Below are positions 1 to 6,192 of a stretch of 8,146 nt of DNA, one piece after another. Every line of letters begins with the position of its first letter. The stretch's first letter is position 1. Origin of the DNA: JAAFIP01 sp031431335 (lineage in GTDB: Bacteria; Pseudomonadota; Gammaproteobacteria; Burkholderiales; Burkholderiaceae_C). The notes beneath the pieces are model-generated. The model saw nothing but the letters and a program-made list of their open reading frames with translations, did no database searches and was not told where the DNA came from. The stretch lies in contig JANPDG010000042.1 in NCBI GenBank assembly GCA_031431335.1, forward strand, positions 1-8,146, given 5' to 3'. Both the position numbers and the translations under genes were made by a program.

Positions 1-288
1 CCCAAGGTGGACTTGGCGGCCATGCTGCGCGACCTAGGCCAGCGCGAGATCAATGAGCTGCATGTCGAAGCGGGCTTTAAGCTCAATGGCTCGCTGCTGC
101 GGGCGGGCTTGGTGGACGAGCTGCTGGTCTACACAGCGCCCAAGCTGCTGGGGCCAGGCATGGGCATGGCCAACTTGCCTGAGCTGGCAGCCCTGGACAA
201 CGCCGTGCAGCTAGACTTTCGATCCGCTGAGTTGGTGGGCGAGGATCTGCGCACGGTGGTGCGGCTGCGAGGGCGGGGAATTTTTTAA
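1..288 (+). CDS. ribD: RibD C-terminal reductase domain, 5'-truncated by window
   Basis: This is the last 95 codons of the bifunctional diaminohydroxyphosphoribosylaminopyrimidine deaminase / 5-amino-6-(5-phosphoribosylamino)uracil reductase, an early step of riboflavin synthesis. The reading frame is open from base 1 and ends with TAA at 286-288, so the gene starts outside the window. Seen: the segment LHVEAGFKLNGSLL followed by GLVDELLVYTAPKLLG, which matches the conserved end of the RibD reductase domain (a dihydrofolate-reductase-like fold that binds NADPH). The N-terminal zinc deaminase domain is not in view. The protein closes with a short basic tail, RLRGRGIF. Its place directly ahead of ribE, ribBA and ribH supports the call. 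The GTG at 7 is an internal codon, not a start. Confidence 0.88.
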   Translation, partial: PKVDLAAMLRDLGQREINELHVEAGFKLNGSLLRAGLVDELLVYTAPKLLGPGMGMANLPELAALDNAVQLDFRSAELVGEDLRTVVRLRGRGIF

Positions 289-400
289 TTGCGCGTTTAA
301 CTTGGCGTTTTAGCGTGGGCATGCAGATTTAAGTCGCCAGTTCTAGGGTTTCGTCTCCCGCAGCACTTCAGACAGGCCGAAACCCTGCGAAAATAGCTTC
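289..400 (+). other. ribD-ribE intergenic gap, no FMN riboswitch seen
   Basis: This 112-bp spacer is the longest gap in the rib block. I looked for the conserved FMN (RFN) aptamer boxes, such as ACCGGCGGT and AGCCCGCGA, and found none. It holds the inverted repeat listed separately. The sequence just ahead of ribE (TGCGAAAATAGCTTC) has no good Shine-Dalgarno site, unlike ribBA and ribH downstream. A promoter here is possible, but I cannot pick out convincing -35 and -10 boxes. Confidence 0.5.
345..386 (+). promoter_or_regulatory. Inverted repeat / hairpin ahead of ribE
   Basis: AGGGTTTCG at 345-353 is matched exactly by its reverse complement CGAAACCCT at 378-386, giving a 9-bp perfect stem around a 24-nt loop, extendable by a T-G wobble at the base. 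It ends 14 nt before the ribE ATG. No T-run follows, so it is not a standard terminator. It could be an mRNA-stability or translation-control hairpin, or an operator. The function is inference; only the repeat is seen. Confidence 0.4.
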
Positions 401-1036
401 ATGTTTACAGGCATCATTACAGGTGTGGGGCGCATCGCCGCAGTCCACCCGCTAGGCAATAGCTCTTTCCACGGCAAGCGCCTGACCATCGCTACGCCTG
501 TACAGTACTTGGATGACGTAGGCTTGGGTGACAGCATTGCGCTCAACGGGGCCTGTATGACCGTGACCACGCTAGATGTAGCTGCCAGGCAATTCACTAT
601 CGACATTTCTGCCGAATCTCTGGACAAAACTGCCGGGCTTGACGGTCTGAGCACTATCAACCTTGAAAAAGCCTTGCGCGCAAACGACCGCTTAGGTGGC
701 CATATTGTCAGTGGCCATGTGGACGGTGTGGGTCATGTGAGCCACTTTGCGCAAATCGGCGAAAGCTGGGAGCTGCGCGTCATGGCTCCCACGCATCTGG
801 CTAAATATCTGGCCTACAAAGGCTCTATCACCATCAACGGGGTGAGCCTGACTGTCAACAGCGTGCAGGACGGTGCTGGCGGCTGCGAGGTGAGCATTAA
901 TTTGATACCGCACACGGTGGAAAACACGGCACTCGGTACGCTTCAATCAGGCTTAGCGGTAAATATTGAGATTGACACCGTGGCGCGGTATGTGGAGCGC
1001 ATGCTGTCGCTCGCTGGCACACACAACACCCAATAA
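401..1036 (+). CDS. ribE: Riboflavin synthase (alpha chain)
   Basis: This enzyme converts two molecules of 6,7-dimethyl-8-ribityllumazine into riboflavin and a pyrimidinedione, the last step of the pathway, in the cytoplasm. At 211 residues it has the usual family length. The start MFTGII is the family's hallmark N-terminus and fixes the ATG at 401 despite a weak ribosome binding site. Two lumazine-binding barrel repeats are visible. The first spans about residues 1-97, with NGACMTV at 49-55. The second spans about 98-195, opening with GGHIVSGHVDGVG and carrying NGVSLTV at 146-152. A short helical tail follows, which in the family drives trimer formation. The stop lies 10 bp ahead of the ribBA start, consistent with co-transcription. 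In some organisms this gene is called ribC. Confidence 0.95.
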   Translation: MFTGIITGVGRIAAVHPLGNSSFHGKRLTIATPVQYLDDVGLGDSIALNGACMTVTTLDVAARQFTIDISAESLDKTAGLDGLSTINLEKALRANDRLGGHIVSGHVDGVGHVSHFAQIGESWELRVMAPTHLAKYLAYKGSITINGVSLTVNSVQDGAGGCEVSINLIPHTVENTALGTLQSGLAVNIEIDTVARYVERMLSLAGTHNTQ

Positions 1037-1042
1037 AGGAAG
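1036..1042 (+). promoter_or_regulatory. Ribosome binding site of ribBA
   Basis: AAGGAAG lies 4 nt before the ATG at 1047 and overlaps the last base of the ribE stop codon. It decides the ribBA start. The same frame is open back to an ATG-type start at 966 inside ribE, but that upstream stretch is ribE sequence read in another frame and has no RibB homology. Confidence 0.75.
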
Positions 1043-1046
1043 TTAT

Positions 1047-2186
1047 ATGACGGTACATGCGATTAAATCGGCGATTGAACCCGTAGCCATCTCCAAGGTG
1101 GAAGACATTGTGGCCGACATGCGCGCGGGCAAAATAGTGATCTTGGTTGATGAAGAAGACCGCGAAAATGAAGGTGATTTGGTGCTGGCGGCCGACCACG
1201 TGACCGCAGAGGCCATTAACTTTATGGCCCGCTTTGGCCGCGGCCTAATATGCCTTACGCTGACCAAAGAGCGCTGCGAGCACTTGAAGCTGCCTCCTAT
1301 GGCCACCCGCAACGGCACCAAGCACAGCACCGCGTTTACGGTGTCGATAGAAGCGGCTGAGGGCGTGACTACGGGTATCAGCGCGGCTGACCGTGCGCGC
1401 ACCGTGCAAGCGGCCGTGGCTGCCAACACACGAGCCGACGATCTGGTGCAGCCGGGCCATATTTTTCCGCTGCAAGCGGTGGATGGCGGCGTGCTGATGC
1501 GCGCGGGCCACACCGAGGCGGGCTGCGACTTGGCAGCGATGGCAGGCTGCTCGCCGAGTGCAGTGATTTGCGAGATCATGAAAGACGACGGCACGATGGC
1601 GCGCCTGCCAGACTTGCAGCTGTTTGCGGCTGAGCATGGACTAAAGATTGGCACGATTGCTGATTTGATTGAGCACCGCAGCCGCAACGAAAGCCTGGTG
1701 GAGAAAATCGGCCAGCGCAGCATGCAAACCAGCTACGGTGAATTTACGGCTGTCGCTTTTAAAGACAAGCCCAGCCAAGGCGTGCACATCGCCTTGGTCA
1801 AAGGCCAATGGAAACCAGAAGACGCCGTAGCCGCGCGCGTACATGAGCCCCTGAGCGTGCTAGACGCGCTAGAGGTCAACCGCCCAATGCACAGCTGGAG
1901 CTTAGATGCCAGCCTGAAATACATTGCCCAGCAAGGCCGCGGTGTGGCTGTGCTGCTTAACTGCGGAGAGAGTGCGGCGCAGCTGGTGGCGCAGTTTGAG
2001 GGCTTGGCCCGGTCAGCACAAGCGCCTGAACGCGGCCGCATGGACCTGCGCACCTACGGCATTGGCGCGCAGATATTGCGCGAGGTAGGCGTGAGCCGCA
2101 TGATGCTGATGGGCAAGCCGCGCCGCATGCCCAGCATGATGGGCTATGGGCTAGAAGTAGCCGGTTTTATTGCCAACGCAGAATAA
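1047..2186 (+). CDS. ribBA: 3,4-dihydroxy-2-butanone-4-phosphate synthase with degenerate RibA-like domain
   Basis: The N-terminal domain (about residues 10-210 of 379) makes 3,4-dihydroxy-2-butanone 4-phosphate from ribulose 5-phosphate, the four-carbon donor for lumazine. Its active-site signatures are present: DEEDRENEGD at 35-44 (acidic metal and substrate loop), GVTTGISAADRA at 107-118, and RAGHTEAGCDLA at 152-163. The C-terminal domain (about 213-379) aligns by eye to GTP cyclohydrolase II. It keeps RVHE at 264-267, DLRTYGIGAQIL at 333-344 and GYGLEV at 366-371. However, the zinc-ligand segment (a CLTGD...RCDCG pattern in active enzymes) is replaced by PLSVLDALEVNRPMHSWSLD, with no cysteines. 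GTP cyclohydrolase II activity is therefore unlikely, and a separate ribA should exist elsewhere. Such inactive hybrids (called RibBX by some authors) are known in proteobacteria. The start at 1047 is set by its AAGGAAG site. Confidence 0.93.
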   Translation: MTVHAIKSAIEPVAISKVEDIVADMRAGKIVILVDEEDRENEGDLVLAADHVTAEAINFMARFGRGLICLTLTKERCEHLKLPPMATRNGTKHSTAFTVSIEAAEGVTTGISAADRARTVQAAVAANTRADDLVQPGHIFPLQAVDGGVLMRAGHTEAGCDLAAMAGCSPSAVICEIMKDDGTMARLPDLQLFAAEHGLKIGTIADLIEHRSRNESLVEKIGQRSMQTSYGEFTAVAFKDKPSQGVHIALVKGQWKPEDAVAARVHEPLSVLDALEVNRPMHSWSLDASLKYIAQQGRGVAVLLNCGESAAQLVAQFEGLARSAQAPERGRMDLRTYGIGAQILREVGVSRMMLMGKPRRMPSMMGYGLEVAGFIANAE

Positions 2187-2195
2187 GGAAGCAAA

Positions 2196-2666
2196 ATGTT
2201 TGGAGCAGACAAAGGCAAAGCCGCACGCGATATGCTAGACGGACGCAAGCTGTACATCGGCATTGTGCAAGCGCGCTTTAACGCGCAGATTACCAACGCG
2301 CTGGCAGATGCGTGCAAAAAAGAGCTGATCGCACTGGGCGTGCAAGACAAGCACATTGACCATGTGCTGGTACCCGGCGCATTAGAGGTGCCTGTCGCCC
2401 TGCAAGCCTTGGCCGAGAAGAACCAATACGACGCGCTGATTGCCTTGGGCTGCATCATCCGCGGCGAGACCTACCACTTTGAGCTGGTGGCCAACGAGTC
2501 TGGCGCAGGTGTGAGTAAAGTGTCATTGGACTACAAGCTGCCAATTGCCAACGCCATCATCACCACCGAAGACGTGGCCCAAGCCATCGCCCGCCAGACC
2601 GACAAAGGCACTGACGCTGCCCGTGTGGCGGTGGAGATGGCCAATATACTCAACGAACTGGCTTAA
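2196..2666 (+). CDS. ribH: 6,7-dimethyl-8-ribityllumazine synthase
   Basis: This enzyme condenses 5-amino-6-ribitylaminouracil (from the RibA/RibD branch) with the RibB product to make lumazine, the substrate of riboflavin synthase. Its 156 residues are the normal length. Visible motifs are ARFN at 26-29, PGALEVP at 60-66 (substrate-binding loop), GCIIRGETYHFE at 85-96 with the catalytic histidine at 94, and a DKG at 136-138 in the C-terminal helix region. Family members assemble into pentamers or 60-subunit capsids; which applies here cannot be read from the sequence. The start at 2196 has an AAGGAAG-type site (2185-2191) overlapping the ribBA stop codon, 9 nt after that gene ends. Its own stop overlaps the nusB start by one base (TAATG). 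Confidence 0.95.
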   Translation: MFGADKGKAARDMLDGRKLYIGIVQARFNAQITNALADACKKELIALGVQDKHIDHVLVPGALEVPVALQALAEKNQYDALIALGCIIRGETYHFELVANESGAGVSKVSLDYKLPIANAIITTEDVAQAIARQTDKGTDAARVAVEMANILNELA

Positions 2667-3220
2667 TGACAATGCAACACTCTCTGCAACCCAACAGCCA
2701 CCCAGACAAAGCACCCGCCAACCCTTCAGAGCCTAAAGCCAAAGCCCCTGCCCGCTCTGGCCGCACGCGCGCACGCGAGTTTGCGATTCAGGCGCTGTAC
2801 CAGCACTTGGTAGGCAAAAACGAAGCATCGGACATTGACGTGTTCACCCGCGACCTGCAGGGTTTTAGCAAAGCCGATGCTGCGCACTACGATGCCGTAT
2901 TTCACGGCTGCGTACTGCAAGCGCAGGCGCTGGACGACGCCATCGTGCCCCATCTAGACCGCCCCTTGAACGAAATATCGCCTGTAGAGCGCGCCATCAT
3001 GTGGCTAGGCGCTTACGAGCTAGAGCACTGCCTGGACGTGCCTTGGCGCGTGGTGCTTAACGAGTATATTGAGCAGGCCAAAGCCTTCGGCGGCACCGAT
3101 GGCCACAAGTATGTCAACGGTGTACTCAACAAATTGGCCCCCATCTACCGCGCGCTAGAAGTTGCCAGCGACAAGGCGCCCAGCAACAAACACGCTGGCA
3201 AAGCCAGTAAGCCGTTTTAA
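2666..3220 (+). CDS. nusB: Transcription antitermination factor NusB
   Basis: NusB binds the boxA RNA of ribosomal RNA leaders together with NusE (S10) to prevent premature Rho-dependent termination. The NusB helical domain covers about residues 31-165: RTRAREFAIQALYQ at 33-46 (N-terminal arginine-rich RNA-binding helix), NEISPVERAIMWLGAYEL at 102-119, and VLNEYIEQAKAFGGTDGHKYVNGVL at about 130-154. These are diagnostic. At 184 residues it is longer than the roughly 140 of E. coli, through a Pro/Lys-rich N-terminal extension (1-30) and a Lys-rich tail (168-184), as often seen in Burkholderiales. The ATG at 2666 overlaps the ribH stop (TAATG), implying translational coupling. An alternative ATG two codons on (2672) is equally compatible. 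The ribH-nusB pairing is widely conserved. Confidence 0.94.
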   Translation: MTMQHSLQPNSHPDKAPANPSEPKAKAPARSGRTRAREFAIQALYQHLVGKNEASDIDVFTRDLQGFSKADAAHYDAVFHGCVLQAQALDDAIVPHLDRPLNEISPVERAIMWLGAYELEHCLDVPWRVVLNEYIEQAKAFGGTDGHKYVNGVLNKLAPIYRALEVASDKAPSNKHAGKASKPF

Positions 3221-3274
3221 GTCAGGCCAACTCAGCGCTTGCCTATGCACCCACTGCATCGTCCACCGCTGCGT

Positions 3275-4513
3275 ATGTCTAAGCGCGCTCAGAACATCGA
3301 GCCGTTTTATGTGCTGGAGGTAGGCAAAGCCGCATCCAAGCTGGCTGCCCAAGTGGCGCACACCGACAAACCCATGATTTTCGTGAACATCGGTGAGCCT
3401 GATTTCACAGCTCCGCCCTTGGTGCGCGAAGCAGCAGTGCGCGCTATACACGATGGCGCTACGCAATACACCAACGCTACCGGCATGGGCGAGCTGCGCG
3501 AACGCATCAGCGCTTGGTATGCCAGCCGTTTTGGTGTGCAGGTGCCTGCCAAGCGCATTGTGCTGACTGCGGGTGCCTCGGCTGCGCTGCAGTTGGCGTG
3601 TTTAACTTTGGTTGAAGCTGGCGACGAAGTGCTGATGCCCGACCCCAGCTATCCATGCAATCGCCATTTTGTGGCAGCAGCCAACGGCACGGCCAAGCTG
3701 ATTGCGTGCACGCCGCAAGAACGGTTTCAGTTGACGGCGGCGAAGGTGGAGGCGGCTTGGACACACGAGGGCAACATAAAAACGCGTGGCGAAAGTAACG
3801 CAAAAACGTGTGGCGAAAGTAACGCAAAAACGCGTGGCGTTTTGTTAGCCTCCCCCTCCAACCCCACAGGCACCTCCATCCATCCGCAGGAGCTGCGCGC
3901 TATTCACAACGTGGTCAGTACGCGCGGTGGCTTTACGATGGTCGATGAGATTTATCTGGGCCTGAGCCACGACGACACTTTTGGCCAAAGCGCGCTGGGT
4001 ATTGACGATCAAATCATCAGCATCAACAGCTTTAGCAAATATTTCAGCATGACAGGCTGGCGTTTAGGCTGGATGGTGGTGCCCGAGGCGCTGGTGGGCA
4101 CAATAGAAAACCTGGCCCAGCATCTGTACATTTGCCCGAGCACAATTTCGCAACGCGCTGCACTGGCTTGCTTTGAGACGGACAGCTTGGCCGAGTACGA
4201 GCGCCGCCGCGCCGAGTTCAAAGCCCGGCGTGACTACTTTATTCCTGCGCTGCGCAGCTTAGGCTTCGGTGTACCCGTAGAACCTGATGGCGCTTTTTAT
4301 GTGTATGCAGACTGCTCTCAGGTTGCGGCCAAATTGCAAGTCACAGGCAGCTGGGACTTTTGCTTTGAGATGATGCGCCGGGCCCATATAGCCATCACAC
4401 CGGGGCGTGATTTTGGTAGCAATAGCACTGACCAGTTTGTGCGCTTTTCTACCGCCAGCTCAATGCACGACCTGCGCACAGCCATAGCGCGCATGCGCGA
4501 GGTACTGGGCTAA
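3275..4513 (+). CDS. PLP-dependent class I/II aminotransferase
   Basis: This is a fold-type I aminotransferase of the aspartate aminotransferase superfamily, cytoplasmic and PLP-dependent; the substrate cannot be told from sequence. With the start at 3275 (412 residues), it shows NIGEPDFTAPP, ASPSNPTGT with the PLP-contacting Asn near 196, DEIYLGL with Asp 224 and Tyr 227, SFSKYFSMTGWRLGW with the Schiff-base Lys at 255, and FVRFSTASS with the carboxylate-binding Arg at 391. All core catalytic residues are present. I chose ATG 3275 because relatives begin close to a (S/K)xRAQ-IEPFYV segment. TTG 3239 and ATG 3245 are in-frame alternatives, and none has a clear ribosome site. Residues 168-188 are a low-complexity insertion encoded by a 24-bp tandem repeat. 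The gene follows nusB after a short gap, and its stop directly abuts the ybgC ATG, so it is probably in the same transcript. Confidence 0.88.
   Translation: MSKRAQNIEPFYVLEVGKAASKLAAQVAHTDKPMIFVNIGEPDFTAPPLVREAAVRAIHDGATQYTNATGMGELRERISAWYASRFGVQVPAKRIVLTAGASAALQLACLTLVEAGDEVLMPDPSYPCNRHFVAAANGTAKLIACTPQERFQLTAAKVEAAWTHEGNIKTRGESNAKTCGESNAKTRGVLLASPSNPTGTSIHPQELRAIHNVVSTRGGFTMVDEIYLGLSHDDTFGQSALGIDDQIISINSFSKYFSMTGWRLGWMVVPEALVGTIENLAQHLYICPSTISQRAALACFETDSLAEYERRRAEFKARRDYFIPALRSLGFGVPVEPDGAFYVYADCSQVAAKLQVTGSWDFCFEMMRRAHIAITPGRDFGSNSTDQFVRFSTASSMHDLRTAIARMREVLG
3778..3839 (+). repeat. 24-bp tandem repeat, 2.6 copies, inside aminotransferase gene
   Basis: Unit 1 (3778-3801) and unit 2 (3802-3825) differ at one position (AACGCGTGG against AACGTGTGG). 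A third partial unit of 14 bp runs 3826-3839. Because 24 is a multiple of 3, the frame is kept and the protein gains the octapeptide KTRGESNA, then KTCGESNA, then KTRG. It lies just before the VLLASPSNPTGT active-site strand, most likely in a surface loop. The array looks like recent slippage or duplication. Confidence 0.9.
3827..3843. repeat. 17-bp palindrome closing the tandem repeat
   Basis: AAAACGC at 3827-3833 and GCGTTTT at 3837-3843 are exact reverse complements around a 3-base GTG spacer. The third partial repeat unit plus the following GCGTTTT forms this hairpin, inside the aminotransferase coding region. It could be a slippage or insertion footprint. No regulatory role is evident. 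Confidence 0.7.
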
Positions 4514-5008
4514 ATGTTTGCCTGGCCTGTTCGCGTGTATTGGGAAGACACCGATGCAGGCGGCATTGTGTTTTATGCCAACTATTTAAAGTTCATGGAG
4601 CGCGCCCGCACCGAGTGGCTGCGCTCGCTGGGTGTGTCGCAAAGCGCGCTGCGCGAGACCACTCCTAGTCAAGCTGGCGGCATGTTTGTGGTGACAGACA
4701 CACAGTTGCAATACAAACAACCCGCCCGCCTAGACGATCAACTTTTGGTTACAGCGCAAATTGTAGAAAACAGCCGAATTACGCTTACTATAGTACAAGA
4801 AATTCGACTTTTTCCGAAGCAGAATCTACATAGTTCGCTATTAAATAATGAGCTACTTAACTCTCCCATTAACCCACCACAGCCCAGCGCACAGGAACTT
4901 AGCCGCCTACCGCTGGTCTGCAGTGGACAGATACGCGTTGCCTGGGTTGATGCCGCAACTTTTAAACCCACCAAAATCCCAACGCACGTCCTAGAGGTAT
5001 TGCAGTGA
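4514..5008 (+). CDS. ybgC: Tol-Pal system acyl-CoA thioesterase YbgC
   Basis: This is a hotdog-fold thioesterase hydrolysing acyl-CoA thioesters and is the usual first gene of tol-pal clusters, probably acting at the inner face of the inner membrane in phospholipid metabolism. The signature WEDTDAGGIVFYANYLKFMERARTEW at residues 10-35 contains the catalytic Asp (Asp14). The C-terminal strand CSGQIRVAWVDAATFKPTKIP at about 136-156 is also typical. At 164 residues it is about 30 longer than common YbgC proteins. The excess sits at about residues 100-132, between LTIVQEIRLF and LPLVCSGQI, and is rich in Asn, Leu, Ser and Pro. This insert is encoded by unusually AT-rich DNA. The ATG directly follows the aminotransferase stop, and the TGA stop overlaps the tolQ GTG start (GTGA), so translation is probably coupled on both sides. 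Confidence 0.9.
   Translation: MFAWPVRVYWEDTDAGGIVFYANYLKFMERARTEWLRSLGVSQSALRETTPSQAGGMFVVTDTQLQYKQPARLDDQLLVTAQIVENSRITLTIVQEIRLFPKQNLHSSLLNNELLNSPINPPQPSAQELSRLPLVCSGQIRVAWVDAATFKPTKIPTHVLEVLQ
4797..4866 (+). repeat. AT-rich insert with hairpin core inside ybgC
   Basis: This stretch is far more AT-rich than its surroundings and encodes the extra loop of YbgC. Its core GCTATT (4837-4842), AAAT loop, AATGAGC (4847-4853) folds as a small hairpin with one bulged G. The core resembles a dispersed GCTATTAAA..AATAGCTAC-type repeat I recall from Comamonadaceae genomes, but that comparison is from memory. It keeps the reading frame. Confidence 0.5.
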
Positions 5009-5736
5009 ACCAAGACTTATCCATATTGCATTTGATTATTAACGCCAGCTTTGTGGTGCAAGCCGTGATGCTTCTGCTGGTGGTGGTGTCCGTGGCCAGC
5101 TGGGCAGCGATCTTTCGCAAGATCATTGCGATCAACAAAATCAAGGGGCTCAATGAAGAGTTTGAGCGCGAGTTTTGGTCAGGCACTTCCCTCAATGAGC
5201 TGTTTGCGTCAGCCGCGCAAAACGCCAAAAAATCGGGTCCGATGGAACGTATATTTGCCAGCGGCATGCGCGAATACCAAAAGCTGCGTGAGCGCCGCAT
5301 TGCCGACACCTCCACGCTGATGGACGGCGCGCGCCGCGCCATGCGCGCCAGCTACCAGCGCGAGATGGATGCTGTAGAGTCCAATCTGTCGTTCTTGGCC
5401 TCGGTAGGCAGCGTGTCGCCCTATGTGGGTTTGTTTGGCACGGTGTGGGGCATCATGCATGCGTTCACGGGCTTGGCGTCGCTGCAGCAGGTCACGCTGG
5501 CCACTGTGGCTCCCGGCATTGCCGAGGCACTGGTGGCCACTGCCATTGGCTTGTTTGCGGCTATTCCTGCGGTGGTGGCCTACAACCGGTTTGCACGCGA
5601 TATTGACCGTGTGGCCATCAAGCTAGAGACCTTTATCGAAGAGTTCTCCAATATTTTGCAGCGCAACTTAGGCGCCCATGCTGCGCAAAATATGGCCCAA
5701 AGTGTGCCTAGCAGCACCACAGCCAACGGCTACTAA
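5005..5736 (+). CDS. tolQ: TolQ proton-channel subunit of the Tol-Pal system
   Basis: TolQ forms, with TolR, the inner-membrane proton channel (MotA/TolQ/ExbB family) that energises TolA for outer-membrane constriction at division. At 243 residues it has the usual length. Three membrane segments are visible at about 17-37, 133-155 and 168-194, with a cytoplasmic loop between the first two. The hallmark block runs SVSPYVGLFGTVWGIMHAF, with Thr146, then APGIAEALVATAIGLFAAIPAVVAYN, with Thr179. Both threonines match the channel-lining positions of the family. The start is GTG at 5005, within the ybgC stop (GTGA), with a GAGG site around 4994-4997. A later ATG would remove part of the first membrane segment. 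The gene is followed 14 bp later by tolR. Confidence 0.95.
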   Translation: MNQDLSILHLIINASFVVQAVMLLLVVVSVASWAAIFRKIIAINKIKGLNEEFEREFWSGTSLNELFASAAQNAKKSGPMERIFASGMREYQKLRERRIADTSTLMDGARRAMRASYQREMDAVESNLSFLASVGSVSPYVGLFGTVWGIMHAFTGLASLQQVTLATVAPGIAEALVATAIGLFAAIPAVVAYNRFARDIDRVAIKLETFIEEFSNILQRNLGAHAAQNMAQSVPSSTTANGY

Positions 5737-5738
5737 GC

Positions 5739-5743
5739 AGGAG
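5739..5743 (+). promoter_or_regulatory. Ribosome binding site of tolR
   Basis: AGGAG lies 7 nt before the ATG at 5751, the best-spaced site in the tol block. It favours 5751 over in-frame ATGs at 5760 and 5763. Confidence 0.7.
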
Positions 5744-5750
5744 ACACGCC

Positions 5751-6179
5751 ATGCCCGCCATGATGTCCCGAGGCCGAGGCCGCCGCACCATCAACGAGAT
5801 CAATATGGTGCCCTTTATTGACGTGATGCTGGTGCTGCTGATCATTTTCATGGTGACCGCGCCGCTGATTACGCCCAGTGTGGTGGACCTGCCCAGCGTA
5901 GGCAAAGCGACCAAGCAGCCTGATGCGGTGATTGCGGTGGTGGTGCAAAAGGACGACTCACTAGAGCTTAAAAGCGGTAAGTCGCTAGAAACATCAGTGC
6001 CCAGCTCGCTGGCGCAGATCGCGGGCCAGGTGAAAAAACTGCAAGCTGGCAATGCCAATATCGCCGTGGTGATTAGCGCTGACAAAGCCGTCAAGTATGA
6101 AACCGTGGTCAAGGTGATGGACAACTTGCAGCGCGCGGGCATTGCGCGGGTCGGCTTGTCGGTGCAATTAGCCAAATAA
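5751..6179 (+). CDS. tolR: TolR inner-membrane protein of the Tol-Pal system
   Basis: TolR is the ExbD/TolR family partner of TolQ. It has a short cytoplasmic N-terminus, one membrane helix, and a periplasmic domain that dimerises and contacts peptidoglycan. The segment INEINMVPFIDVMLVLLIIFMV (about residues 14-35) carries the conserved, protonatable membrane Asp at residue 24. PLITPSVVDLP then leads into the periplasmic domain, ending in VVISADKAVKYETVVKVMDNLQRAGIARVGL, the typical TolR C-terminal signature. Length (142) is normal. An arginine-rich stretch RGRGRR at 7-12 precedes the helix, in line with positive-inside topology. It is separated from tolQ and tolA by about 14 bp on either side. 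Confidence 0.95.
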   Translation: MPAMMSRGRGRRTINEINMVPFIDVMLVLLIIFMVTAPLITPSVVDLPSVGKATKQPDAVIAVVVQKDDSLELKSGKSLETSVPSSLAQIAGQVKKLQAGNANIAVVISADKAVKYETVVKVMDNLQRAGIARVGLSVQLAK

Positions 6180-6192
6180 TTAGGCTCTCACC

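Noticed and set aside
289..400. FMN riboswitch ahead of ribE
   Set aside because: None of the conserved RFN boxes is present; only a simple hairpin is seen.
966..1046. Upstream extension of the RibBA frame into ribE
   Set aside because: It lies wholly inside ribE coding sequence, has no RibB homology, and a clear AAGGAAG site supports the start at 1047.
1043..1723. Minus-strand 226-codon frame opposite ribBA
   Set aside because: It is Ser/Ala-rich without family features and fully overlaps a clearly coding, motif-bearing gene.
3778..3843. CRISPR array
   Set aside because: Units are contiguous 24-bp tandem copies without spacers and lie in frame inside a gene.
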